Source: Fennellomyces sp. T-0311 (taxonomy: Eukaryota; Mucoromycota; Mucoromycetes; Mucorales; Lichtheimiaceae). Taken from it: a stretch of 64,000 nucleotides of DNA. The stretch spans positions 124,001 to 188,000 of the forward strand of contig JALLLT010000030.1 in NCBI GenBank assembly GCA_025266875.1, written 5' to 3'. Made by a program: the position numbers and the translations under genes. The notes beneath the pieces were generated by a model that had not been told where the DNA came from, ran no database searches, and worked only from the letters and a program-made list of their open reading frames with translations. Shown here one piece after another: positions 1 through 11,426 of this stretch (positions are counted from its first letter, which is position 1; each line of letters starts with the position of its first letter).

Positions 1-2
1 AG

Positions 3-275
3 CATATCTATTACCAGGCAAAGCTCGGAAGACTGGTCGTCCTGGAATTGCAAAGTGTCCTCAAGTACCACCAAGGCCAAACAAAGCGAACTACCCGTCA
101 CCGTGTGGATTACTATGCATTATGTGTCCAGACAATGCCTGGAGATGAGGAGCAGGATGGTTGGTTGGAGGACCTGGCCCAATTGTGCGCCAAACTGGCA
201 CGGTACGACACTACATGGGAATTTCGGCAAGAGTATCAGAACGTGGTGCGATTGGCGGAGCAGTTTTATGTTTGA
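3..275 (+). CDS. C-terminal fragment of an unidentified protein (5' end outside window)
   Basis: An open frame enters from the left edge and ends at the TGA at 273-275, giving about 90 residues. The peptide is mostly helical-looking and polar, with segments such as GWLEDLAQLCAKLARYD and EYQNVVRLAEQFYV at the very end. I do not recognise the family. There is no membrane segment or metal-binding motif. The frame could be the last exon of a large helical-repeat protein, but that is only an impression. Confidence 0.45.
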   Translation, partial: HIYYQAKLGRLVVLELQSVLKYHQGQTKRTTRHRVDYYALCVQTMPGDEEQDGWLEDLAQLCAKLARYDTTWEFRQEYQNVVRLAEQFYV

Positions 276-459
276 ATACATACTTTATGTACATGCATTG
301 TAGCCAACAACAACAACAGTTTATATTTTGCACTCTCATTGATTTGCCTGCAAAATGTTCGTGAGAGTACTTAGGCAGTGTGCCGAAAAGGTAAGTATGG
401 CACTGTCTACATTCCAATGGCGGTGGAAATATGACATGTTGCTTTTGCGCAAATTACTG

Positions 460-1705
460 TTACTTTATTCGACTGCTGTAGACAGTTTGATCCTTATTGG
501 TCTGTCTGCGAGTGTATTTTAGTAACAATTTATCTCGCGCCTTGGAGTCAGGTGCGATGTCTTCGATGTATGGCGTGATTTCTTCCAGCGTCCATAGTGG
601 CTTCTTTGAAAATAAACTGGCGAAACGGTGCACTGGGTTGTCGGGAAGTTCGGCTAGTGGGAAATAGGAAATGTAATTTTGCATGCGATGGATGGTCTTT
701 CGCTCAGTCATCACATAGAGACCCTTGAGCATATCCATATCCGGAGAAAAGGTACCCCGGGTTACCTTTCGCCAAATGTCCATGAAATCCTCCTCTGTCC
801 ACTCCTTTCCAGGTTCGCTGGTTAAGATCCATTCGCCAATGAATCGACACACTCTCTCTTGACTCAATCTCAGCGTCATGCCATCCACTTCGTCACCGAA
901 TGCATTCAGGCACACCTCCACTACCTCCTCTGGAATATCTTGTCCGTCCAGTTGGTTCTGCCGAATACAGTCCTTTGCGGCTTCAATCGGCAATGCGTGC
1001 AGATCGAGGCCAGCAATATCCACGTTCGTTAAAAGTGCATCCAGCAGTCCGTTCATGTAGTTTCGTTCAAGCATTCGATATTTGCCTAGTAATTCCCATT
1101 GAATAAGAGAACCAGCCGCTATATAAAGCCCATGTTACCGTTGAGTATGAATGTATTGCGTTCGGCTAATCCTCGCTGCAGCTCGACTTCGCTTGCCTGG
1201 ACAATGGATAACAGGTCCTCGTACGTGTATTGTACCTAAGTTCCAAAATTAGATAGCCATACATATTACTTATCTACTGCAACCGTACCTTGTTTTCAAG
1301 GTTTGCTTCGGCCGCGCGTCCTGCGTATTGGGTAGGTTGCAGCAATTCATTGATTCGTCCCAATCGTGCTAGGCAAGGAATCGCTTCAATGGTGTACGAC
1401 AAATCGTCAAGGACATGGAGATTTTGGTCATTCGGTGATTCCGTTCGTGCTAACAGCAAAGAGTTCGATGTGTCTACTTCTCGTAGGCTGAAAGTTTGAT
1501 CCTCTGTGCATAAAACAGCCTCGTCTTCAGGCAATCCTTTGATAACCAGTCTTTTCAACGCTTTAGAGACATATCACGAAGAATGTACCTATTCTGTTAC
1601 TTACTCACCGCTTGATTCAATTGCCTTGGCAATTTTCTCATCGCTTAACTCAATCAATCTGTAGGTGCCTTTGTGAAATGCGTTTGAGTAATAAAGTTCG
1701 GGCAT
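460..1705 (-). CDS. DCC1: Sister chromatid cohesion protein Dcc1 (alternative RFC subunit)
   Basis: Dcc1 joins Ctf8 and Ctf18 in the alternative clamp loader that acts on PCNA at replication forks and supports sister chromatid cohesion. Four exons fit: 1705-1609, 1560-1289, 1235-1139 and 1085-460, summing to 1092 nt (363 residues, normal for the family). Family-like stretches are GTYRLIELSDE near the N terminus, LVIKGLPEDEAVLCTED with SNSLLLAR after the first intron, and the C-terminal winged-helix segment with LLKYTRR. The start at 1705 (MPELYYSN) is chosen because the Dcc1 similarity begins there. The frame stays open to 2029 but that extension is unlike the family. Donors are GTGAGT, GTACGG and GTAACA. 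Confidence 0.88.
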
Positions 1706-4700
1706 GGCGAAACGTCGTCGCGGGACCGAAAAACGCGTTCCAAAAGAAAACGCGACCTTTTCAGACTGGCATTTTGGCTGCCCGCTAGGCATTGCTATGA
1801 CAACATTTTGGGATCGCGTAGTCTGTGGAGCATGAAGTAAGCTACTATTCAATATGCTCATTATGCATCGACACACATCGAAGTTTGAAATATGCACCGG
1901 AAAGTTAAGGAAGTGCCTCAAAAAGTTTGGTATACTATCCCGCTCAAACCTCTGACCCTTACTCCCAAAACGTGGCAGCGATAGATAGCCATAATAAAAA
2001 ATCAAGCAAAGGCCTCCAACAAATGACATGGTCTCGAAAAGTTTCGAGTGCTCACTTACAGAAAAATCTTAGACTGCGTCCACAGCGTACTGTCCCACTT
2101 TAGCTGTAACTTGGTCCCAAAGAATGCTAACGCTAAAAAATTAACGGTTTCGTAACATTCATCGTTTGGAATACAATATGTTACATTGGTATAAGTAACT
2201 CTTACTTGGTAGTTTAAATCATTTAAGTGCAAAAATGCATAATACAACATTTTCCGAGCAAGCTTTTTCCGGTGCCGTTGGTTCTACATATTTTCTTGAA
2301 ATTCTCTATAAGACATACAAACACAACAGGAAAATCCAATCGTTCATCAAGTCAGTACACATGCTTAAAGATACCTAACAGATTCCGCTAGCAACTCAAA
2401 CGAGGAACGCAAAAAGGTCAATACCTTTGCTCGAAATTAGATCGACAGGATTCTTTGGAGGCCAATTTACTTACAAAATGCGTTTATTGGTTTGGATATA
2501 GCTCTGTATCGATAAATCGGCTTCGTTAAAACCATCAATTTTCACTTTTCGCCCTTAATCTCGTCGGCTATATCCGGATGGTCATCGATTTGATTTTCGA
2601 CGTATTTTATACCCTCGCTTCTACCACTTTTTATAATATTCCAAGTCGTTTTAGGCATGGAATGATCTAGAAAACGAGGTCAGAGATTTTAACTTAATTT
2701 TTAGGATAGCGCTTTATCTGCTCACTGGCTTGACTAGCTATAGAAGCCATTGGATACATCTTTGCTTTCTCCACAAGATATACAATGACCTGAAGCAGAT
2801 TGAGCATTGCCTAGAAAGACTTTTACCCACTCAACCAGTGATTAGATTTTCTAGGAGTGTTGGTACTTTTGTAGAGAATCAAAGCACGCATCTAGCGGTG
2901 CTATCCGCTAGTCAAATAAATGATACAGAAAGAGATTATTTGAAGAAACTTGATTTTTGCCTTTTACCGAGGTACAGAAAGTTCGAACTAAAGGAAGGCA
3001 TGCTTTGCTTCTTTCTACAGACAGTCCAGCTGGAGCAACACCAGACAGTTTAGTTTGTATTGCTAGCTTAATTTAGGACCGAGAAATGGTTAACAATATG
3101 CCAGCTTTTGAAAAATTGGCCAAAAAGGACGTGAAAACGGTAAATTTGAAAAATATAGGGAATGGAAAGCACTGTATGAAAAAGCCATACGAAACTATCT
3201 TTACAATGTACATGTTCCAACATAAAATCTCCATGATCCATTGTCATTACCTTGTAATCATGGCAACAAACATATTTATTGTAGTAACACGCAGCTATAC
3301 ATATAATCGGGTATACATATAATCAGGTAGTTCAATGAATGTCTATAGCACCATAAGCATAAACAAAATTTTATTCTATATGAGCATAATTGCATTCTTT
3401 TTGTGATTTCGTTTCAACTGTTAGGTACCTTTAGGAAGGTATAAAAGTCTTTCGAAGAAAAAATAGATGAATATCCAACTCAACTTTTTTATGCTTATAA
3501 TCTTAGATACTTGCTTCAGAATGCCTGTTCTCCCAGGGTTACACTAACTTCTACAATATTGTTCTGCGGAACCAAAAATAAAGAATTCGGTTCTCTTTCT
3601 AAACGTGCTTTTATATGTAAATAAACTCTTCTTTGATCCCTTTCCACATGTATGCTGCTAATATTAGAACACTTTTCTCTCGCCATGAGAAGATCAGAGT
3701 AGATGACATGCTCATTAAGGTAATCAATAGGATATTTGTGGTACAAATAAATCGGTTGCTACGATCTGTTTACGTCCAGGGGCTGCTTTATAATTCACAC
3801 GCTTAGATATACAGTTGAGTGGATATTGAATACCTCACTTGATTACAAATCCACGACCAATCGGGGCGTACTTGCTTTCTGTATTAACCTGGCCCTTGGA
3901 TGCCTTAGTTTAATCTGTCCGGAATAGATACTCGTTCACTTCAGAATACTCTAACTATATCTTGAAAATTAGCCGAGTATACACCATCGAGCATTTGCAA
4001 CCAATGTACGCAAAGGTTGACCGAACGAGGATGTGTTTATACCTCCCCGTTTAGTACTTCGGGTTTATTTATACTATACACAGAGAAAGTTGTACTCAAC
4101 CGAGAACAAAACAATGCGAGGAAGGTGACCAGAATGTTATTCAAACTATGATGTTCGGTCATTTTAGGTAAAAAAGATGAGTTACGTATTTACGCGTTGA
4201 CCCATGCGCTAAAACATTCTATCCGCGGACGACCCCACAATCGCTGAGGAGGAGATTACAGGCCTCACGCTCCGATCTCTGCCTTACCGTTGGGGCGCAA
4301 TTTCCTTTCCTGATAGCCGCCGTATCAACACACAATAGATAAAGGAAACCGTGGTGTAGCGTCTCCAATATATACGAGCCAGTACGCAAAATGACGCGAT
4401 TACATAGAATCGTATCGTGATTGTCGTTTTCCAAAAGCAGCGGTCGATGACTGGTTCCGCTTGACGACCCGAAGTTCTTTTTTTTTAAACTGAGATGTCA
4501 AAAAATTGCTGTTGATCAGAAACAAGGTTCATGCAAAAAGAAAAAAGATATCGATCCAATAATCGTGTATCACACGCATACATGGCCAAACGAAACTTTA
4601 ACACGGGCAAAGTTTTCTCAGCAAACAATGCGATCATGTTGCTTTCGCTTTAAATCCTTAAAGCCGCTTGAACCGGATGAAATTTCTGTTTATGGAAAAC

Positions 4701-4830
4701 TGTATAACGAGTTACGACATGCGATTGGCCGAAAAAAACTGGGCAGAGTGAAAACGCGGCAAAAGAATGCACCATTGGCATGTGAGCGTGTCATGGCAAC
4801 AGGGTGGCTTGAACTCAATCTCTCTCACGG
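1706..4830. other. Gene-poor region with scattered short ORFs, no gene assigned
   Basis: About 3.1 kb of AT-rich DNA between DCC1 and the PDX1 promoter. It has several 60-110 codon open frames on both strands (2056-2250 minus, 2730-3053 plus, 3516-3746 minus). The plus frame at 2730-3053 and the minus frame at 3516-3746 have plausible protein composition, but I recognise neither and see no splice chain joining them. It may hold a decayed gene or mobile element, or a poorly conserved gene. I saw no long terminal repeats. Confidence 0.4.
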
Positions 4831-4857
4831 TGAGTCAAAACCCCGCCATATATAAAA
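4831..4857 (+). promoter_or_regulatory. Gcn4/AP-1 type site plus TATA box upstream of PDX1
   Basis: TGAGTCA lies at 4831-4837 and a TATATAAAA box at 4849-4857, about 54 bp before the PDX1 start codon. TGAGTCA is the classical bZIP (Gcn4/AP-1) binding sequence. Budding-yeast SNZ1 is a known target of Gcn4. That the site works here is inference from sequence and position. Confidence 0.6.
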
Positions 4858-4910
4858 CCTGCCACTTTTTCGCTTTTCAGCTTGTTCACTCTACACTTTC
4901 TACACATACA

Positions 4911-6108
4911 ATGAGCTCCTACACCGCCCCAGTTAACCTTCACACCAAGACGGCCGAGAACGGTGATGCCGAAACCAAGTACAGCCTCAAGTCTGGCTTG
5001 GCACAAATGTTCAAGGTAACCAGTGAAAAAAAAAAGTTCGCGATCTTGCACGAGTTGGTCTTAACAACGGCTGGTGCTTGTAGGGTGGTGTTATTATGGA
5101 TGTCGTGAACGCCGAACAGGCCAGAATCGCCGAAGAAGCTGGTGCCTGTGCCGTCATGGCCCTGGAGCGTGTCCCCGCTGATATCCGCAAGGATGGTACG
5201 AGAAAAAATACAGATCCGGGTTTGGTTGTCAATTATAGCTGACGTGTGTGTGTGTGCGTGTGCGTACTTTAGGCGGTGTTGCCCGTATGTCCGATCCTTT
5301 GATGATCAAGGGTATCCAAGAGGCTGTGACCATCCCCGTCATGGCCAAGGTCCGTATCGGCCACTTTGTCGAAGCCCAGATCATCGAGTCCATTGGTGTC
5401 GACTACATCGACGAGTCTGAGGTCTTGACCCCTGCTGATGAGGACAACCACATCGACAAGAAGAAGTTCAAGGTGCCCTTCGTCTGTGGTGCCAAGAACT
5501 TGGGTGAAGCTCTCCGTCGTATCAACGAGGGTGCTGGTATGATCCGCACCAAGGGTGAGGCCGGTACCGGTAACGTTGTTGAGGCTGTCCGCCACATGCG
5601 CACTGTCAGCTCGCAGATCCGTCGTGCTGCTTCCATGACCGACGAGGAGCTCTACGCCTATGCTAAGGATCTCCAGGCTCCCTATGACTTGCTCAAGGAA
5701 ACTGCTCGCTTGGGCCGTCTCCCCGTTGTTAACTTTGCTGCCGGTGGTGTTGCCACTCCCGCCGATGCTGCTCTTATGATGGTATGTATTTTTCGCGAAT
5801 CACCATGGTGATGATCTGGGCCTTGTGACTCATCCATCGGTATAGCAATTGGGATGCGATGGTGTCTTTGTTGGTTCGGGTATTTTCAAGTCCGGCGATC
5901 CTGCCAAGCGTGCCCGCGCCATCGGTAAGTTTAATCTCCTGCCCACCGAACCACCTTAGCTTACATCTCGTCTACAGTCCAAGCCGTCACCCACTTCAAC
6001 GACCCCAAGGTCCTTGCCACCGTCTCCGAAGACCTTGGCGAGGCTATGGTCGGCATCAACTTGGACGAGCTTTCCGAGGACCAGAAGATGGCCAAGCGTG
6101 GCTGGTAA
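4911..6108 (+). CDS. PDX1: Pyridoxal 5'-phosphate synthase, PdxS/SNZ subunit
   Basis: This synthase subunit builds pyridoxal 5'-phosphate from ribose 5-phosphate, glyceraldehyde 3-phosphate and ammonia supplied by the PDX2/SNO glutaminase. Five exons (4911-5015, 5084-5195, 5273-5781, 5846-5924, 5978-6108) give 311 residues, the usual size. The TIM-barrel signature is complete: [29 protein letters not shown] with the sugar-binding lysine, [33 protein letters not shown] with the second key lysine, and the typical ending MAKRGW. The usual GEPGTG appears as GEAGTG, a mild substitution. The internal exons have strongly biased, C-ending codons, suggesting high expression. Introns are 50-78 nt. The glutaminase partner is not in the window. 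Confidence 0.96.
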
Positions 6109-6290
6109 ACACGCAGAAGCGTGCTGCTTAACTAGGAGAGACAGGGGCGAGAGTTTGCATGTAGAAAGAAAAACCGCTGGCATTTGTAATTACTTTATAA
6201 TTCCCTTATCATGAATACATTTCATAACATTTTTAACGCCAAATTTTGCTGTGTCTCTTTCTCTTCCTCTCGTATTTGTGTTTTGTGACC

Positions 6291-7956
6291 ATGGCCCGTC
6301 GTGTCGTGGTAACAGGTCTAGGTTTAGTGTCACCAGTGGGTGTAGGTGTCCAACACGCGTGGTCCAACTTGTTGAAAGGTCACTGCGGTATCACTTCTCT
6401 CGCAGACAAGCCTGGTTTCGAGCAGTTGCCCGTCCGGATCGCAGCATTGGTGCCGGAAGGTCCAAAGGAAAAGGGCGAATTCACTTCAAAGGAATGGCTC
6501 GATCGTGGTGTACGTTGAAATCAACCAAAAAATTCTCGCAAGAAATCAACAATTTCTATTTCGTTGTGTAGGACGAGCGCGTCATGGCGCCTTTTACACA
6601 GTATGCCATTGCGGCGGCTCGACAGGCTTTGACTGATGCAGAATGGATCCCGGAAAAGGATGCTGACAAAGAACGAACGGTATTATTATATTGGCTGCCA
6701 AAGAGGGGAATTTGGAACACTGACGGACAGTAGGGCGTCTGCATTGGATCGGGTATGGGCAGCTTTGATGATATCGTCTCGACAGCCGTTTCCTACTCAA
6801 CCGCGGTAACAAGATAACCTTTGTCCTGCTTTATAACGTGCTTCTCATCTATTGCATACTAGGGATATCGCAAAGTGTCGCCCATGTTTGTTCCCCGCAT
6901 CTTAATCAATATGGCAGCTGGACATCTCACCATGAAATATGGGTTCATGGTAACAAACTCTGTAGCCTCGAAGCTTAATCCATGCGTAATTGATTGCCTG
7001 TTGCTATAGGGACCAAACCATGCTGCGTCAACAGCGTGTACCACTGGTGCCCACTCTATCGGAGACGCAATGCGCTTTATCCAATATGGTGACGCCGACG
7101 TGATGGTTGCTGGAGGCACCGAAGCATGCGTTCATCCACTTGCCATTGCAGGTTTCGCAAAGTAAGTTTTCAGGCTTTTCCGAAAGGTTTGTTATGCCAA
7201 CGCCCAACGTAGAGCCAAATCACTTGCTGCACAGTACAATGATAATCCTACCGAGGCATCACGACCATTCGATGGTGACCGTAGCGGATTTGTCATGGGA
7301 GAAGGCGCGGGAATTGTTGTTTTGGAGGAACTGGAGCACGCCAAGCAGCGGGGTGCACGGATTTACGCTGAAATTACCGGGTACGGATTGTCGGGAGACG
7401 CGAATCATATGACTGCCCCACCTGCTGATGGTGCTGGTGCTGTCAAATCGATGCGACGCGCTCTGGCGGTTGCTAAGCTCTCCCCTGCAGATGTGGGCTA
7501 TGTCAATGCGCATGCAACGAGTACCCCCGTTGGTAATACCTTTCTGCGGTTGCCATAGCGATTATACTTACATTGGATTTATAGGCGATGCTGCTGAAAA
7601 CAGAGCCATTAAAACTGTCTTTGATGGCCATTGGGATAAAGTAAACGTGTCATCCACCAAAGGTGCCACTGGGCATCTGTTAGGAGCAGCTGGTTCTGTT
7701 GAAGCAATTTTCACGATCCTATCGTTGCATAATGTGAGTCTATTTAAAGGTTACTGCTGTATGGACCAAAAGCTGACTATTTGAGAAACAGGGCGTCCTC
7801 CCACCAACGTTGAACTTGCACAAGCCCGATGAAGAGTTCAACCTCAATTATGTTCCCCTTGTTCCGCAAGAACACAAAGAGATCCGGGCAGCTTTGACCA
7901 ACAGCTTTGGTTTCGGCGGCACGAATGCCTCTCTGTGCTTTACCAAATTTTCATAA
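6291..7956 (+). CDS. CEM1: Mitochondrial 3-oxoacyl-ACP synthase (KAS II type)
   Basis: This enzyme condenses acyl-ACP with malonyl-ACP in type II (mitochondrial) fatty acid synthesis, the source of octanoate for lipoate. Eight exons (6291-6509, 6572-6679, 6734-6805, 6863-6949, 7010-7161, 7213-7532, 7585-7733, 7792-7956) give 423 residues. The catalytic triad is visible: Cys in [10 protein letters not shown], His in [11 protein letters not shown] and His in [12 protein letters not shown]. The glycine-rich end [10 protein letters not shown] is present. The start in CCATGG at 6291 opens directly on RRVVVTGLG, so any targeting peptide must be very short. An in-frame upstream ATG at 6246 adds 15 hydrophobic residues and could supply one. 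The gene starts 182 bp after the PDX1 stop. Confidence 0.94.
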
Positions 7957-8425
7957 CTTTTGTTGTTGCTGTTACGGTTTCTTATTTGCTTTTCTAATAT
8001 ACTGCATGACTGCAAGATGCAGTACCGTTAATCGGTACGAGTACTGGGACGACGACCCAGGTCATTGTCAAGTTGAGCAAAAAGGCCCGGTCATCCAAAT
8101 GTCGTGAGTATCATCGGTGCTCACATAACATTGAGAGGTCCATTGTCAAACTGGAAGTACGTAATGAAAGACGAAATATAAATTTTGATCTTGAGCATGG
8201 ATAATAAGTAAAGGGAGGCTCGCTAGTACGATATTATAATCCCGGCACTCCATACTACATTTTCCAACCACGCAGTACGGACTTCTTGTAACAGGACAGA
8301 CACTTTAAAAGTAGTAATCTTCATTTTCATTGGATATGTAACGATATTACTTTTTTGCAACAATATATCTATTGTTTTATCGCAGAGGACTGTAGGACAA
8401 AGGCTTTAAGATATAGGATGACATA
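7957..8425. other. Convergent intergenic region
   Basis: The 469 bp between the 3' ends of the KAS gene and the NIPSNAP-like gene are AT-rich. I see no coding signal beyond short shadow frames. It should carry the two 3' UTRs and poly(A) sites. Confidence 0.5.
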
Positions 8426-9783
8426 TTATCGACCAATCGCACTATTACATACATAATCAGCAACACAACCAGTTACCCTTACAACGCAACCCATACCTGT
8501 TTTGTACACAGTTTCTGCCCATCCATCCACGTTCCAAGCATCTTCGCGCGTAATCTTACGTGTTTGCAAATCACTAAACGACGCAGCAGTAAGTACAGAC
8601 CCTGCATAACACGCGCATCAACTTACGGGTAAGTCCACATGTGATGAACACTGTGAAGCTCGCCAAGTTGGCTAAACCATGCACCGACTGGCTCGCAGTA
8701 TTGACGTCGGCATTCGAGACCTTTTCGCCTAATGATGGGTTTTCGTTTAAGATATTTTCGGGTTGGGTCGGGTTCGCGTTGAACTTTAATTAGCCTTACC
8801 ATTCTGTTTCCCATTCGAGCAAACGACCAGGCTAAAATAAAAAATAATTGAGTTGTTGGCTTGCAAGTTTAAAGTTGTAGACCTGATGTACCTTCAACTG
8901 GTAATGACGCAGCTCATAAATACCATCGGTTTCCATCGGAGGAGATGTCTTCCAAAAGGAAAACTCGAGCATCATATTGTTCTCACGGGAAATGAGCAGT
9001 GGTCGGAGTTGCTTCAAGAAGGCGTTGTACTCCTTTTTTTTGGGCAATGACGTTGTGGGGTGAGTTGCCAGCACTAAAATAGATAAAGATGCGATCTTAC
9101 CGGATCTTGAGCTAAACGGTTCATAGTGTCGTGGTGACCTGGATATCCTTTGTATTCCCAAATGTGTACTGCTCGACTGGTCAATAAAAAAAACCACAGT
9201 CGTGGTGACGTTATACACTCACCAAATGTATCCAGTTCACCAATCACAACCTCCCAGCTACCACAAAGATGAAGTTCGTTACGCGGGTCATTGGCAATTT
9301 TGGGTAAATACGATGTACTACGAGTAAAAAAATAAAACCTTAGGACTTGAATTGTTTGGAAAAAAAAAGTGACGCGTAATACTTACACAAGGTTGATGTA
9401 CTCCTCCACCTTGTCAGGCTTGACCTTGTGCTCTATTCAAATAAGTTCCGGGCACTTTCAAAAGCGTATCGAACTTTATGCTTACTCTGGAGCTCATGAA
9501 CGTATTTACCGCGGGCCAACATCTTTGAGTGGGTTTGATTATCCTCTTCCTTGACCTTCTTTGAGCCATAGAGCACAGCTTCAATGAACTCATTGGCAAC
9601 ATTCTGTTGTCGTTTCTTCTCCTCCACGTCGTTATCTTGAACTTTTTCCGGGAGCAGAACACGACCGGACTGTTGCAGACAAGCAGCCGGCGTCGTACCG
9701 AAACTTCGCTGACTGTTGATCAGGGAACGGGCTCTTGGAAGAGCACCGGCAGTAATACCACGAGAGCGTAATAACCAAGACAT
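8426..9783 (-). CDS. NIPSNAP family mitochondrial protein
   Basis: NIPSNAP proteins are mitochondrial dimeric alpha/beta-barrel-like proteins linked to mitophagy signalling and membrane association in animals; the fungal role is poorly defined. The N terminus MSWLLRSRG with many Arg and Ser residues looks like a matrix-targeting sequence. Family motifs follow in order: SKMLARGKYVHELQ, HKVKPDKVEEYIN, GSWEVVIGELDTF, VHIWEYKGYPGHHDTMNRLAQDP, LRPLLISRENNMMLEFSFW, IYELRHYQLKPGRLLEWE, GAWFSQLGELHSVHHMWTYPDLQTR and EDAWNVDGWAETVYKT. Eight exons are needed. The extreme C terminus is uncertain: the usual ending (around FSPL) was not found, and I read into the last intron-like stretch to the stop at 8426. 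One junction (near 9033) uses an acceptor after an A-tract. Confidence 0.82.
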
Positions 9784-11426
9784 GACCTTTGTTGTGTGTG
9801 AGAGTGTGTGTGAGAAAAAAAAAGAAGAAAAGGCGTTGCGACCAAGTGGTCCCAATTTTATAATCCCTGATGTGTACTCTGTCACACAACGGTTGCTGCA
9901 TGAAGCATAACTCATATGCCGGTTGCTACGTCATTGCTTAGACTTTAAAGCTCAACAAGCTGCCATCACTTCGCAAAAAAATGATTAGCCGGCGCAGCTA
10001 CTTTGCAACTCTAGCAAGTCATTACTAACGTAATGTCGGGCGACGTAACATTACGTTGCCATGACAGCCAATAATTCAGCCATTTTTGCCCGCTCCTTTA
10101 CTAGGCGTCAATCAAATGGATAAGTTTTCCAGTTTGTCAAAAGCACCCAACGCGTTCTGCACGAGCTTATGCTTTATGGTGCGCTATTTCCAAAATTTAA
10201 GGTCGCGTCGCGCTAAATCTAAGGTTATATATATTACTACAGAGCCTATTTTTTGCCACTGATGAGATTCGAATACTCCCACAACAAGTGCGCTGGTCGG
10301 TTATCTCACGCCGACAAACATGAAGGGTGCTATAAAGCTATATCATTTGCTGGATAGGAGTGCTGTCTTTTGGGTAGCTGTACGCTTATAATACTTAGCA
10401 GCAACGGTGCATGAAGCCAGATACCACAAAGTTACGCACCTTGCAGGTTCGATGAGCTGCGCTTCGAGGGGATGTTTCGTATACAGTGTCTGGGTTTCAG
10501 CGTCTCGGGCATACGGATTTGTTCTCAATATACCCCTTTGTATATACCGCCGCCCTCTTATTATTCTCCCACAGATTACCCATGCGTATCGGACCGCTTA
10601 AAGGGTTGTCTTCAGATTATGACTTTTGTTCTAGACTAAAATCGGCGTTTTTCGTACGTATCCGAAGAAACAACGCCCGCGTTTTATCCACCACGTAGCA
10701 TTCCGTGTCTGAAATTAAACCGCTGAAAATTGAGCATACGTAGTTATGTACGTATGTGAAAAGGAGATAACGATAGTAAGTCTTTGTGTGCTCTGTAAGC
10801 TTTGTCGAATCACCTGACTACGTATACATCATCCACGTATGCGGTGAAGCAAATACACTCCGCCGCGACCATTGACCGGCAAGTACTTGTCGAAGGAAAA
10901 GGTTTAGTGTATGCAGAAATATATGGTGCACCAATAACACGTAGCTCAGGCTGCTCTGAAATATTTCACCGGCATATACTACCAGCTAATAAATGGTTTC
11001 GTGGTTTCTTCCTTTCTGAGATATAATCGAACATCGAATACACGTTCAACTCTTCCAAGATATTACGTATGGTACGAGTTCATGGTAATAGATCTTGTAG
11101 TTGATATAATATCTACGCTCAGAAACCAGTAACACTTCAGTGTCGTGAGTGAGGGAATGAATTAGTCTCGAGGAACGTTAAAGAGCTGCAGGCATACACG
11201 TTTATTCGTCTAAGCGCAATATCATACGTAGTTGAAGTCCACAAGTCACTTTGGTATACTAAGCTAGTGAGGGTTTGAGCATGGCTTCATCAGCGTTGGC
11301 ACACAAAAGCAAAACTCGACAGAAAGGACATACGTAATTGCATAGATGCAACAAATCAAAGCAAACGCTCACAGTAATGATTTTCAAAATGTGTTTACAA
11401 TAGTACGACTACAAGATGTAAAGAAA
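9784..11426. other. Gene-free intergenic stretch with many TACGTA-type palindromes
   Basis: About 1.6 kb with no convincing coding frame. Palindromic TACGTA, GTACGTA and CGTATAC words recur around 10650, 10735-10760, 10820-10840, 11065, 11228 and 11331. The first part is the upstream region of the NIPSNAP-like gene. The right part is downstream of the queuosine salvage gene. Confidence 0.45.

Noticed and set aside
1706..2029. N-terminal extension of DCC1
   Set aside because: The frame is open, but similarity to Dcc1 begins at the Met at 1705 and the extension has no family resemblance.
10256..10310. tRNA-like T-loop (ATTCGAAT) on the minus strand
   Set aside because: The T stem does not pair and there is no matching acceptor or D arm, so no tRNA cloverleaf forms.
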